Shown here piece by piece: positions 50,833 to 59,961 of a stretch of DNA of 64,000 bases. This DNA comes from Flavobacterium gawalongense. GTDB lineage: Bacteria; Bacteroidota; Bacteroidia; Flavobacteriales; Flavobacteriaceae. A model generated the notes under the pieces. The model saw only the letters and a program-made list of their open reading frames with translations. It searched no databases and was not told the origin of the DNA. The stretch is taken from assembly GCF_007097265.1 (NCBI RefSeq), contig NZ_VJZP01000014.1, positions 1 to 64,000 of the forward strand. The letters are read 5' to 3'. The position numbers and the translations under genes were made by a program. Position 1 is the first letter of the stretch, and each line of letters opens with the position of its first letter.

Positions 50833-53223
50833 CTAGTTACGAAGCGGTTTCCCTTTGGTTAGCATAAACTGAATACGCTCTAGAGTCTTACGTTCTGTAC
50901 AAAGTGACAAGAAGGCTTCCCGTTCTAAATCCAATAAATATTGTTCGGATACTAATGTTGGTTCTGATAAATCACCACCAGCCATAACATAAGCCAATTT
51001 ATTAGCAATTTTTTTGTCGTGTTCCGAAATGTATTTTCCGGCTTGCATTTGGTCAGTTCCCACCAAGAACATTCCAAGAGCTTGCTTTCCTAATACTTTC
51101 ACATCAGTTCTGCGAATCGGTTGTGTATAACCCGCTTCGGCCATTAATAAAGCATGTTTTTTAGCTTCAGCAATCTGGCGGTCTTTGTTCACTACAATGA
51201 TATCTTTTCCTTGTTGTAAAAGACCGGTGTCAAAAGCTTCGTAACCAGAAGTGGATACTTTTGCCATAGCAATGGTTAAGAAATACTCTTGCAATACATT
51301 CAATTCCACATCGTTTTTATGGAATAGATCAGCTGCACGCAATGTCATTTCTTTCGATCCGCCACCACCAGGAATTACTCCAACACCAAATTCCACTAAT
51401 CCCATATATGTTTCAGCTGCAGCAACTACTTTATCCGCATGCAAACTCATTTCGCAACCACCTCCAAAAGTCATTCCGTGCGGTGCAACCACCACTGGAA
51501 TCCCAGAATAACGTACGCGCATCATCGTGTCTTGAAACATTTTGATTGCCATATTTAACTCATCGTATTCTTGTTCGACTGCCATCATAAATATCATTCC
51601 GATATTGGCTCCAACAGAGAAATTCGCTGCCTGATTTCCAATAACCAATCCTTGATATTCCTTTTCAGATAAGTCGATTGCTTTATTGATGGCTGCCAAA
51701 ACATCGCCGCCGATTGTATTCATTTTTGATTGGAATTCTAAATTCAAAATCCCGTCTCCTAAATCTTGTATAATTGCTCCACTATTGCTCCATACTTTTT
51801 TACTTTCGCGAATGTTGTTCAAGATGATAAACGCATCCTGACCCGGAACTTTATTTTGTGATTTTGTAGGGATATTGTAGAAAAAAGTAGCGCCTTCTTT
51901 AATAGTATAAAAACTAGAAACACCAGAAGCCAACATCTCGTTTACCCAAGCTGCCGGTGCTAAACCTTCGGCTTTCATGATTTCGATTCCTTTTTCGACA
52001 CCAATGGCATCCCAAATTTCGAACGGACCATTTTCCCATCCAAAACCGGCTTTCATCGCATCGTCAATTTTGTATAATTCATCTGATATTTCAGGTATTC
52101 TGTTCGAAACGTAAGCAAACATTCCTGCAAAACTTTTTCGGTAGAATTCTCCTGCTTTGTCAGTTCCTTTTACCAAAACTTTGAAACGGTCAATAGGTTT
52201 GTCGATTGTTTTTGTCAGTTCTAATGTCGAAAATGAAGCTCTTTTGGCCGGACGGTATTCTAAAGTATCCAAATCTAAAGACAAAATATCCTTGTCTATT
52301 TTTTTGTAAAAACCTTGACCTGTTTTGCTTCCAAACCATTTGTTTTTCATCATTTTGTTGACGAAATCTGGTAACTTGAACAAATCGTGCTGTTCATCAT
52401 TCGGGCAGTTTTCGTAGATTCCATTGGCAACATGCACCAAAGTGTCTAATCCAACGACGTCAACCGTTCTGAAAGTGGCTGATTTTGGTCTTCCAATAAC
52501 CGGACCTGTCAATTTATCGACTTCTTCAATCGTTAATCCCATTGCTGCCACCAAATGAAATAAACTCTGAATACCGTAAATTCCGATTCTATTTCCGATG
52601 AATGCCGGAGTATCTTTGGCAACGACCGAAGTTTTGCCTAAAAATTTCTCTCCATATATAGTTAGAAAATCCAAAACTTCCGTTGCAGTTTGCGGACCAG
52701 GTATGATTTCGAATAATTTTAAATAACGCGCAGGGTTAAAAAAGTGGGTGCCACAGAAATGTTTTTGAAAATCGTCACTTCTTCCTTCACTCATAAAGTG
52801 AATTGGAATTCCAGACGTATTTGAAGTAACTAAAGTTCCCGGTTTTCTGAATTTTTCAATTTGCTCAAAAACTAATTTTTTGATATCCAAACGTTCCACC
52901 ACTACTTCAATAATCCAATCTACTGCAGCGATTTTCGCCATGTCATCCGTTGTGTTTCCCGTAGTAATTCTGCTGGCAAATTTGGGATTGTAAATAGGGG
53001 AGGGGTTCGATTTCAGGGAATTAGCCAAATGCTCATTCACCAATCGGTTTCTGACAATTTTGCTTTCTAAAGTAAGACCTTTTTTAGCTTCAGCTTCGGT
53101 GAGTTCTGCTGGAACAATGTCCAAAAGTAAAACTTCAACTCCAATGTTGGCAAAATGACAAGCAATTCCTGAACCCATAATTCCGGATCCAATTACTGCA
53201 ACTTTTTTAATTGTGCGTTTCAT
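50833..53223 (-). CDS. fadN: 3-hydroxyacyl-CoA dehydrogenase/enoyl-CoA hydratase
   Basis: A 796-residue bifunctional beta-oxidation enzyme. The N-terminal ~390 residues are the NAD-dependent dehydrogenase (GSGIMGSGIACHFAN, residues 11-25, plus GTHFFNPARYLKLFEIIP); the C-terminal half is a crotonase-type hydratase with MTFGGGCEMSLHADKV and LVEFGVGVIPGGGG containing the conserved Glu. Domain order is that of FadN (dehydrogenase first), unlike E. coli FadB. Its leader region is tandemly duplicated with a uORF (see 53221-53365). Confidence 0.94.
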   Translation of the reverse strand: MKRTIKKVAVIGSGIMGSGIACHFANIGVEVLLLDIVPAELTEAEAKKGLTLESKIVRNRLVNEHLANSLKSNPSPIYNPKFASRITTGNTTDDMAKIAAVDWIIEVVVERLDIKKLVFEQIEKFRKPGTLVTSNTSGIPIHFMSEGRSDDFQKHFCGTHFFNPARYLKLFEIIPGPQTATEVLDFLTIYGEKFLGKTSVVAKDTPAFIGNRIGIYGIQSLFHLVAAMGLTIEEVDKLTGPVIGRPKSATFRTVDVVGLDTLVHVANGIYENCPNDEQHDLFKLPDFVNKMMKNKWFGSKTGQGFYKKIDKDILSLDLDTLEYRPAKRASFSTLELTKTIDKPIDRFKVLVKGTDKAGEFYRKSFAGMFAYVSNRIPEISDELYKIDDAMKAGFGWENGPFEIWDAIGVEKGIEIMKAEGLAPAAWVNEMLASGVSSFYTIKEGATFFYNIPTKSQNKVPGQDAFIILNNIRESKKVWSNSGAIIQDLGDGILNLEFQSKMNTIGGDVLAAINKAIDLSEKEYQGLVIGNQAANFSVGANIGMIFMMAVEQEYDELNMAIKMFQDTMMRVRYSGIPVVVAPHGMTFGGGCEMSLHADKVVAAAETYMGLVEFGVGVIPGGGGSKEMTLRAADLFHKNDVELNVLQEYFLTIAMAKVSTSGYEAFDTGLLQQGKDIIVVNKDRQIAEAKKHALLMAEAGYTQPIRRTDVKVLGKQALGMFLVGTDQMQAGKYISEHDKKIANKLAYVMAGGDLSEPTLVSEQYLLDLEREAFLSLCTERKTLERIQFMLTKGKPLRN

Positions 53224-53365
53224 ACGTAGTTTATATTTGTTTTTTATAGGAATATGATATCGCCATTTTTAATTATTGATTATTTTTTTGAATCGTGGCG
53301 ATTTCATACGTAGTTAATATTTGTTTTTTATTGGAATGTGGTATCGCCATTCTTCATTATTTTTT
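53221..53365. repeat. tandem duplication of the marR-fadN junction (84-bp period)
   Basis: CATACGTAG occurs at 53221 (the fadN start) and again at 53305, followed in both by TATTTGTTTTTTAT...GGAAT...TATCGCCAT. The unit holds the last codons of marR (GAATCGTGGCGAT), the intergenic region and the first codons of fadN. Only the proximal copy leads fadN. The distal copy carries the MITE at 53366. A side effect is a 12-codon reading frame (53307 to 53269) before fadN. Confidence 0.85.
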
Positions 53366-53590
53366 ATGACTATCCGTAATGCGGACTAAAATCATTTCGA
53401 ATACAATTTTCGTCGTTTGTACATTTATAAAGCATAAATATTAGTCCACAGATAACACAGATTATACCGATTTACACGGATTTTTTTACTTGGTGAATCA
53501 AGACAGTTATTTAAATCTGTGCAAAATCCGTTCAATCCGTGTTATCTGTGTGCCATATTTTATCCTTTGGAACATATTGCGGACTGTCAT
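53366..53590. mobile_element. MITE-like repeat, complete copy B
   Basis: A 225-bp element with terminal inverted repeats ATGACTATCCGTAAT and ATGACAGTCCGCAAT (right end read inward) and a 10-bp target duplication ATTATTTTTT on both sides (53356-53365 and 53591-53600). It contains no reading frame. It inserted at the marR stop codon, in the distal copy of the duplicated marR-fadN junction. Copy A is at 3989-4192. Confidence 0.85.
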
Positions 53591-53591
53591 A

Positions 53592-54104
53592 TTATTTTTT
53601 ATGGTTTTGAATCGTGGCGATGTCATTTTCTGTTTTTTCAGTTTGCTCCGCCAGTTCGCTGACGCTCGTGTGATTAAATATATTTTTATCTTGGATTAAT
53701 TCATTGATGGTTTCTGCCACTTCAATAAAATGTTGCAATTTTTCCTCAGAGATATGCTTTCTTACTGTTTCATTGAATTTTAAAACAGTGTTTTTTGATA
53801 ATTCTCTTTTCTCTTTACCAAATTCTGTCAGGTAAATCAAAACACCGCGACCATCATAAGGATTTTTCTTTCTGATAATCAATCCTTTATCTTCCATTGA
53901 TTTCAAGGTTCTGGTAAGACTCGTCGCTTCCATTCCCATTTTTGGACCTAAAGCGGTAGAGGGCGTTCCTTTTTCTTTATCCATACTCAGCAGGGCAAAA
54001 CCTGTAGCCATAGTTGCACCATATTTAGCCGCTTCTTCATTGTACATTCTGGAAACTGCCTGCCAAGTCGCTCTTAAAATATAATCTATTGTTTTATCTT
54101 TCAT
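53592..54104 (-). CDS. MarR-family transcriptional regulator
   Basis: A 170-residue winged-helix regulator with the MarR pattern: helices around YILRATWQAVSRMYN, recognition region MGMEATSLTRTLKSMEDKGL and wing RKKNPYDGRGVLIYLTEFG. Its place directly before fadN, in the same direction, suggests control of the beta-oxidation operon, probably in response to an acyl or other small ligand. A TATATTTG -7 box and the palindrome at 54145-54156 suggest autoregulation. Confidence 0.9.
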   Translation of the reverse strand: MKDKTIDYILRATWQAVSRMYNEEAAKYGATMATGFALLSMDKEKGTPSTALGPKMGMEATSLTRTLKSMEDKGLIIRKKNPYDGRGVLIYLTEFGKEKRELSKNTVLKFNETVRKHISEEKLQHFIEVAETINELIQDKNIFNHTSVSELAEQTEKTENDIATIQNHKK

Positions 54105-54124
54105 ATCTCTAACTATATCTATTT

Positions 54125-54132
54125 CAAATATA
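54125..54132 (-). promoter_or_regulatory. -7 promoter box of the marR gene
   Basis: TATATTTG on the minus strand, a perfect TAnnTTTG match 21 bases before the start codon. Confidence 0.5.
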
Positions 54133-54144
54133 ATAAAAAAATAC

Positions 54145-54156
54145 TATGCATGCATA
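54145..54156. promoter_or_regulatory. palindrome, possible MarR operator
   Basis: TATGCATGCATA, a perfect 12-bp palindrome positioned where the -33 element of the marR promoter should be. MarR proteins often bind such palindromes in their own promoters; no second copy was found before fadN. Confidence 0.35.
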
Positions 54157-54190
54157 ATAATTTTAATTATTTTTTTAATTTTTGTCAAAA

Positions 54191-54224
54191 CTAAAAAACT
54201 CCCCATGAAATGAAGAGTTTTTTA
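54191..54224 (-). terminator. terminator of the small membrane protein gene
   Basis: CTAAAAAACTC and GAGTTTTTTAG arms with a 10-12-base loop, about 15 bases after the stop codon at 54239. Confidence 0.8.
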
Positions 54225-54238
54225 GTAAGAATTTTCAT

Positions 54239-54631
54239 TTATTTTAGTTTTCCATTAACAAGTGCGATAACGGCGCCGGTTAATGCTGACATTACAACAG
54301 TGATTGCAATATCTAATGCCATAATCTGAAAGTTGATATCTGGTGTTAATTTCATTGAATTGGCAAAAAAATCAAGATAAAAAGCCATAAATAATCCAAG
54401 TATAGCACCGGCACCAAAACCAGTTATCCAATTTGAAATCCCTGCCCATTTTGTAAAAATATAGGCTGTAAATAATCCAAACGTAAGGCACCCTAAAAAA
54501 ATCATTAAATAATTTTCATTTCCATTGGAAGGAAATGCGTCTTTAAATAGAATTCCGTAAAACAACCATCCTAAAAGGAAGTAGATTATACCGCCTACAA
54601 TACCTGAAACTAAAAAATTTTTCACCTTCAT
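54239..54631 (-). CDS. small four-helix membrane protein of unknown function
   Basis: A 130-residue inner-membrane protein with four hydrophobic segments (GIVGGIIYFLLGWLFYGILF first; AVIALVNGKLK at the end), a Gly-rich and small-residue-rich helix pattern, and a cytoplasmic basic tail. It may be DUF1761-like, but the match is not certain. Separate from marR by a terminator. Confidence 0.65.
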   Translation of the reverse strand: MKVKNFLVSGIVGGIIYFLLGWLFYGILFKDAFPSNGNENYLMIFLGCLTFGLFTAYIFTKWAGISNWITGFGAGAILGLFMAFYLDFFANSMKLTPDINFQIMALDIAITVVMSALTGAVIALVNGKLK

Positions 54632-54898
54632 AATTTTTTGATTTTATGGGTTAATTCAATAAAGATATTAAAAAAAAAATATTTAAAGTATTAACAAACA
54701 ATTGAATATGAATTGTTTGTTAATCTAAACTAACCTCTTTTTAACGAGAAGAGCTAGTATTAACTGAAATTAAAAGTAAGATTTAAAATTATAAATAGCG
54801 ATCCAAGATCTCAAATCCAAAAAATCTAATCCTCTTCAAAGTCATTTAAGTAAATTCTAACCACTATCGGTTTGTATTTTTCTGGAATTATCCACTTT

Positions 54899-54954
54899 AT
54901 TGCCTTGTATTTTTATAAAAAATGATATATTATTGCCTTGTATTTTTATAAAAA
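54899..54954. repeat. 23-bp direct repeat before the ATPase gene
   Basis: ATTGCCTTGTATTTTTATAA plus three A occurs at 54899-54921 and 54932-54954 (33-bp period, with TGATATATT between). The second copy contains the -33 TTG of the ATPase promoter. Confidence 0.9.
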
Positions 54955-54965
54955 GCTTATTTTTG
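54938..54965 (+). promoter_or_regulatory. promoter of the AAA/DUF4143 ATPase gene
   Basis: TTG at 54938-54940, 17-base spacer, then TATTTTTG at 54958-54965, a good match to the Bacteroidota -33/-7 pattern; the ATG follows 16 bases later. Confidence 0.65.
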
Positions 54966-54981
54966 TAAAAAATGTGGAGTT

Positions 54982-56316
54982 ATGTATATTTCAAGAAATG
55001 TTGATATTGAGTTGCTTAACTGGAAAAAAACGGATAAAAGAAAGCCTTTACTGATACGAGGTGCACGACAAATAGGTAAAACTTCAGCGATTAGACAATT
55101 AGGAGAGCAATTCACTCATTTTGTCGAAATCAATTTTGATGAAAATCCAGAGTTTTCCCAGTTGTTCGAAAAAAGTTTATCACCTGATGAAATTTGTCAG
55201 CAAGTTGCCGTTATTAAAAACATTCCTATTATTGAAAATAAAACCTTATTGTTTTTGGATGAAATTCAAGCTTCGCCAAAAGCAATAGGAGTTTTGCGTT
55301 ATTTTTATGAAAAAAAGCCAAACTTGCATATTATTGCAGCTGGTTCGCTTTTGGAATTTACGTTATCAGAGATTCCTTCTTTTGGTGTAGGCAGAATTCG
55401 TTCTGTTTTTATGTACCCATTTAGCTTCGAAGAATTTTTAGTTGCATTAGGCGAAAATAGTTTGTTAGAAAGTATTACTAATGCGTCGCCTTCTCATTCG
55501 TTACCACAGCTTATACATCAAAAAGCTATTGGATTATTAAAGAAGTTTCTGGTGATAGGCGGTATGCCGGAAGCCGTAACGACTTATATTGAAAATAATG
55601 ATTTTCTGGCAGTTCAAAAAGTACTTGATGACCTTATTGTTTCTTATCAAACTGATTTTTCAAAATACAAACAAAAAGTGCCTAGCTTAAGAATTCAAGA
55701 AGTTTTTAGGACTGTGGTGCAACAAGTGGGTAATAAATTTTCCTATTCTTATTCGAATGCGACTTTAACTAACAATCAAATAAAAGAGGCACTAGAATTA
55801 TTGCAAATGTCAGGACTAGTATATTCAATTACGCATTCCTCTTGCAACGGCATTCCCATTGGTGCTGAAATTAATCCTAAAAAAAGAAAATTTATTCTTT
55901 TAGATACTGGGATTTATCAAAGAATGTTAGGATTAGATTTAGCTGCTATTTTTATTGAAGATGATACTGAATTAATCAATAAAGGAGCTATTGCAGAATT
56001 ATTTGTTGGATTGGAATTGATGAAAAATAGTTCAGAAAGCACTATCGCTGCCTTGTATTATTGGCATCGGGAATCAAAAAGTAGTCATGCAGAAGTCGAT
56101 TATACCGTGCAACATGGAACAGCTATTATACCTATTGAAGTAAAATCGGGGACAAAAGGGGCTATGCAAAGTTTGTACAAATTTTTGGAGGAGAAAAAAA
56201 CAAATTTTGGAATCAGAACATCACTAGAAAACTTTGGAATATTTGAAACAATTAGGATAATACCAATATATGCAATAGGAATTGTTATGAAAAATAAATT
56301 AAAACAAATTCAATAG
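54982..56316 (+). CDS. AAA+ ATPase with C-terminal DUF4143 domain
   Basis: A 444-residue AAA_14-type ATPase with Walker A IRGARQIGKTS (about 23-33), Walker B LLFLDEIQAS (about 90-99), and sensor-like IIAAGSLLEF. The C-terminal half is DUF4143 with VDYTVQHGTAIIPIEVKSG, a PD-(D/E)XK-like nuclease-associated motif (Asp...EVK). Many such proteins are accessory or poorly understood, occurring in mobile and defence-like contexts. It has a clear promoter and stands alone. Confidence 0.85.
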   Translation: MYISRNVDIELLNWKKTDKRKPLLIRGARQIGKTSAIRQLGEQFTHFVEINFDENPEFSQLFEKSLSPDEICQQVAVIKNIPIIENKTLLFLDEIQASPKAIGVLRYFYEKKPNLHIIAAGSLLEFTLSEIPSFGVGRIRSVFMYPFSFEEFLVALGENSLLESITNASPSHSLPQLIHQKAIGLLKKFLVIGGMPEAVTTYIENNDFLAVQKVLDDLIVSYQTDFSKYKQKVPSLRIQEVFRTVVQQVGNKFSYSYSNATLTNNQIKEALELLQMSGLVYSITHSSCNGIPIGAEINPKKRKFILLDTGIYQRMLGLDLAAIFIEDDTELINKGAIAELFVGLELMKNSSESTIAALYYWHRESKSSHAEVDYTVQHGTAIIPIEVKSGTKGAMQSLYKFLEEKKTNFGIRTSLENFGIFETIRIIPIYAIGIVMKNKLKQIQ

Positions 56317-56415
56317 CCATTCAAAATATGTAACTTTCATCTGCTTAGAAGTTGTTTCTTGATACAGTTGATTTGTTTTTTATAATCTGATTTGATTTTA
56401 AGTGCTTTTTATTAT

Positions 56416-57468
56416 TTACTCTCTCTTAAACTCCCCATTATCCACATCTTTCAAAAACTTGATTACGCCCGTGAAATAGCTTTTAGGATCATCGTATTGC
56501 GAAAGGTGGCTTCCGTTAGGACAAAACAAGAATCGTCCGTTTTGTACTTCGTGGGCAATCCATTTCATGTGTTCGGGATCCATAGTGTCGTATTTTGAAC
56601 CAATACTAAGTGTAGGAACTGTAATGGTTTTCAATCTTGCTTTGACATCCCAATTTTTTAAAGAAGCGTTTCCTGTGATGCCAAATTCGCTATGACCTTG
56701 CATAAACACATATACATCAGGATTGATGTGTTTGAAACATCTGTTGATGGATTCCGGCCATTGGTCTAATGGTTTTCTTAAAATGTGTTCCGTGTAGTAA
56801 TATTTGAAAAGTAATTCGCTGTATTTTGGATTGTCAAAATCATTATTTTTCTCGATATCCTGCAATTGCTTTAGGATTTTCGGATTCATTTGAGGCGCCA
56901 GAACTTCTTTTGCGTAGGCATTATATTCCGGAATGCTCGCCATCATATTGGATATGATAAGTCCTTTCAAATTCTTTTGGTATTTCAAAGCATATTCCAT
57001 CGCGAGAATTCCGCCCCAAGATTGTCCCATCAGGTAAAAATTAGAATTGTCCAAGCCCAATGCGATGCGTACCTGCTCGACTTCCTCCACAAAGCGTTCA
57101 TTAGTCCATAAACTATTGTCTTTGGGTTGGTCGCTGTAATACGAACCCAATTGGTCGTAATAAATATATTCGATACTTTCGTTAGGAAAATAACCGTCAA
57201 AACATTCATACAATTCGTGTGTAAGACCAGGTCCACCATGAAGCAATAAGACTTTTATGGTTGGATTGTTTCCAACCCTTTTTGTCCATACTTTGAAAGT
57301 CCCTTTTGGCGTTTTTATCGGAATCATTTTGATACCGCCAGTCAGCTGATCATCCCGTTTTGAAAAATCTAAATAATTTGCTTTTATAGAATCGTCTTTG
57401 GTTTTTTCTTGACAATTAGAAAATAATACGATGTTTAGTATTGTACAAATTAAGATTTTTAGTTTCAT
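56416..57468 (-). CDS. proline iminopeptidase-family alpha/beta hydrolase
   Basis: A 350-residue lipoprotein-like or exported S33-type peptidase (signal with ILFSNC, lipobox-like, near residue 19) that may remove N-terminal proline. The nucleophile Ser is in GQSWGGILAMEYAL (about 145-158); the His and Asp of the triad are in GSHLS near the C-terminus and YDTMD. The oxyanion motif is LLHGGPGLTHE. Acts outside the inner membrane if the lipobox is used. Confidence 0.88.
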   Translation of the reverse strand: MKLKILICTILNIVLFSNCQEKTKDDSIKANYLDFSKRDDQLTGGIKMIPIKTPKGTFKVWTKRVGNNPTIKVLLLHGGPGLTHELYECFDGYFPNESIEYIYYDQLGSYYSDQPKDNSLWTNERFVEEVEQVRIALGLDNSNFYLMGQSWGGILAMEYALKYQKNLKGLIISNMMASIPEYNAYAKEVLAPQMNPKILKQLQDIEKNNDFDNPKYSELLFKYYYTEHILRKPLDQWPESINRCFKHINPDVYVFMQGHSEFGITGNASLKNWDVKARLKTITVPTLSIGSKYDTMDPEHMKWIAHEVQNGRFLFCPNGSHLSQYDDPKSYFTGVIKFLKDVDNGEFKRE

Positions 57469-57492
57469 TTTTTATATGGATTTTATGAAATA

Positions 57493-59268
57493 CTAACCGT
57501 AGATTTTATGAAATAAATCGATGTATTTATCCATCACTATTTTTCGTTTCAGTTTTAGTGTAGGAGTCAATTGTCCGCCTTCAATAGACCAAACATCCGG
57601 AGTAAGTTCAAAACGTTTGATTTTTTCCCAACTGCCAAATTTTTCATTTAAGCAATCAATTTCTTCCTGAATTCGTGCAATAACTTTTTCGTTAGAGATG
57701 ATTTCTTCATTGCTTTTTCCAACATCTATTCCACGTTTAGTAGCCCATTCCTTGATGAAATCAAAACTTGGCTGTATGATTGCTGCCGGCATTTTTTGTC
57801 CATCACCAATCACCATTATTTGTTCAATGAAACGGGATTGTTTCATCGAATTTTCAATTAACTGTGGCGCAATATATTTTCCTCCGGATGTTTTGAACAT
57901 TTCTTTCTTGCGATCCGTAATTTTCAAGAATCCATCTTCGTCAAATATTCCAATATCTCCCGTGTGGAAATAACCGTTTGTAATTACTTCACTGGTCAAT
58001 TTTTCATCTTTATAATAACCGATCATTACATTAGGTCCTTTGCAAAGAATTTCCCCGTCTTCGGCAATTTTTACTTCGACGTTATCGATTACTTTCCCTA
58101 CGGTTCCTATTTTAAAACCGTGATTTCTCATGTCGTTAACTGAAATTACGGGAGAAGTTTCGGTCAGACCATATCCTTCCATTACCGGGATTTCTGCAGC
58201 TGCAAAAATTCGGGCTAATCTGGGTTGTAAAGCGGCACTACCGGAAACCATTAAATCCAAATTACCGCCTAAACCTTCTTTCCATTTGCTGAAAATCAGT
58301 TTACGTGCTATTTTAAGTTGGAATTCATACCAAAAACCATTTGCTCCATAAGGTTCGTAGATTAGTCCTAAATCAATGGCCCAGAAGAATAGTTTCTTTT
58401 TAATGCCGGTTAATTCAGTTCCTTTGGCGTAAATTTTATCATATACTTTTTCAAGAAGTCTGGGAACAGCTGTGATTACATGTGGTTTTACTTCTCTGAT
58501 ATTGTCGCCAACTTTATCTATGGATTCGCCAAAATATACCGAAACACCGTAATATTGGTATAAATACAAAATCATTCTTTCGAAAATATGGCAGATAGGA
58601 AGGAAGCTCAATGCGCGAGTTTTTCCCGCTTCAAAAGGAATTCTGGAAGCACTGTCCAAAACATTTGAGACAATATTTTTATGTGAAAGCATGACTCCTT
58701 TTGGTCTTCCTGTTGTTCCCGAGGTATAAATAATGGTCGCTAAATCTTCTGTTTTTATATTGCTTTTTCGGTCTTCAACAACATCTTGATTGCTTAGGTC
58801 TTCGCCAAGGGTAAGCAATTCAGTCCAATTTTTGCAGCCTTCAATTTCGTTGAACGAATAGACTTCTTTAAGCGTAGGTACTTTATCTTTAATCAAATTT
58901 ATTTTCCGAAGCACTTCTGCATCAGATACAAAACAATATATGGCACCAGAATGATTAAGAATATATTCATAATCATCTTCAGAAATGGTTGGGTAAATGG
59001 GAACCGTTTGTGCGCCTGTTTGCAACACACCAATATCCATAATATTCCATTCGGTTCTATTATTAGTAGAAATGACGGCAATTTTATCGTCTATTTGAAC
59101 TCCTAATTTTAGTAATGCTCTTGATACAGCATTGGCTTTAGCAATGTATTCTTGTGTAGAAGTCTTTACCCAAACCCCATTTTGCTTTGTAGTTAAAGCA
59201 TCCGGAATTGTGTTAAATTTTTCTTGCTGATAATAGGGAAAATCGAAAAGTCTGGTTATTGAAGTCAT
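57493..59268 (-). CDS. fadD: long-chain acyl-CoA synthetase (AMP-forming)
   Basis: A 591-residue adenylate-forming enzyme that activates fatty acids with ATP and CoA. The AMP-binding motif is IYTSGTTGRPKGVMLSH (about 184-200), followed by GYGLTETSPVIS, the YFHTGDIG hinge region and the KTSGGKYIAPQ catalytic loop. It lacks a strong membrane segment. It probably supplies acyl-CoA to the fadN-A-E enzymes nearby, though it is transcribed separately. Confidence 0.93.
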   Translation of the reverse strand: MTSITRLFDFPYYQQEKFNTIPDALTTKQNGVWVKTSTQEYIAKANAVSRALLKLGVQIDDKIAVISTNNRTEWNIMDIGVLQTGAQTVPIYPTISEDDYEYILNHSGAIYCFVSDAEVLRKINLIKDKVPTLKEVYSFNEIEGCKNWTELLTLGEDLSNQDVVEDRKSNIKTEDLATIIYTSGTTGRPKGVMLSHKNIVSNVLDSASRIPFEAGKTRALSFLPICHIFERMILYLYQYYGVSVYFGESIDKVGDNIREVKPHVITAVPRLLEKVYDKIYAKGTELTGIKKKLFFWAIDLGLIYEPYGANGFWYEFQLKIARKLIFSKWKEGLGGNLDLMVSGSAALQPRLARIFAAAEIPVMEGYGLTETSPVISVNDMRNHGFKIGTVGKVIDNVEVKIAEDGEILCKGPNVMIGYYKDEKLTSEVITNGYFHTGDIGIFDEDGFLKITDRKKEMFKTSGGKYIAPQLIENSMKQSRFIEQIMVIGDGQKMPAAIIQPSFDFIKEWATKRGIDVGKSNEEIISNEKVIARIQEEIDCLNEKFGSWEKIKRFELTPDVWSIEGGQLTPTLKLKRKIVMDKYIDLFHKIYG

Positions 59269-59378
59269 TATTCGAAGATTAAATTTTAACGCAAATTAAA
59301 TAAAAATTAATGATAATTATTATTATTCAAAAATTAAATGGAAAATTAAGTTTAAGAAGTTGGGTTAATCTAAAAATC

Positions 59379-59831
59379 TCATTTAATGATAGATTCCTCT
59401 ACATAGTCTTTGCTTCTTTCTCCTAAGATGAACATTTTCTTTTTTTCAAAATGGATTGAAAAATGAGCATAAGTCCATTCTTCTTTAGTATTCGTTTCTG
59501 AATGTGCCTCTCTGTTTTTATACCAAAGCGAGTAAACTGCATAATTAAACCCTTTTTGGTATTTTGGAATACCGTCTTCAAAACATTCCATTCCCCAAAC
59601 GATAGTTGTTTTTGATAAATCATCCAACTGAAAAACACCAGTTCCATCTGGATTTAATTGTACAATGGGTTCCGTTCCACCTTCAGAAAGATAGGTTCCG
59701 GTTATAGGATAATCAATGGTTGTGGTAATGTAATAGCTTCCGTCTTTGGCAGTGATTTTTTCAACTTTCTGGGCATAAGAGTAAGTTACAGACAGCAATA
59801 GGGTGAAAAATAGTAAAGTTAGAGATTTCAT
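59379..59831 (-). CDS. exported protein of unknown function
   Basis: A 150-residue secreted protein (signal SLTLLFFTLLLSVTYSYAQ). The mature part is beta-rich, with YITTTIDYPITGTYLSEGG and aromatic-rich FNYAVYSLWYKN. No family was recognised. It precedes the acyl-CoA synthetase by about 110 bases in the same direction. Confidence 0.65.
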   Translation of the reverse strand: MKSLTLLFFTLLLSVTYSYAQKVEKITAKDGSYYITTTIDYPITGTYLSEGGTEPIVQLNPDGTGVFQLDDLSKTTIVWGMECFEDGIPKYQKGFNYAVYSLWYKNREAHSETNTKEEWTYAHFSIHFEKKKMFILGERSKDYVEESIIK

Positions 59832-59961
59832 TAGTTAGGTTATTTTATGTTTGTTGAATAGCTAAAAGTAAGAGTATGCTTTTTAGAATAGTTTTGTTTT
59901 TTTGCCTAATGGCTTGATTTTTAATAAAAAATGTAAATCTAATAAAATTAGTTATAAGAAT

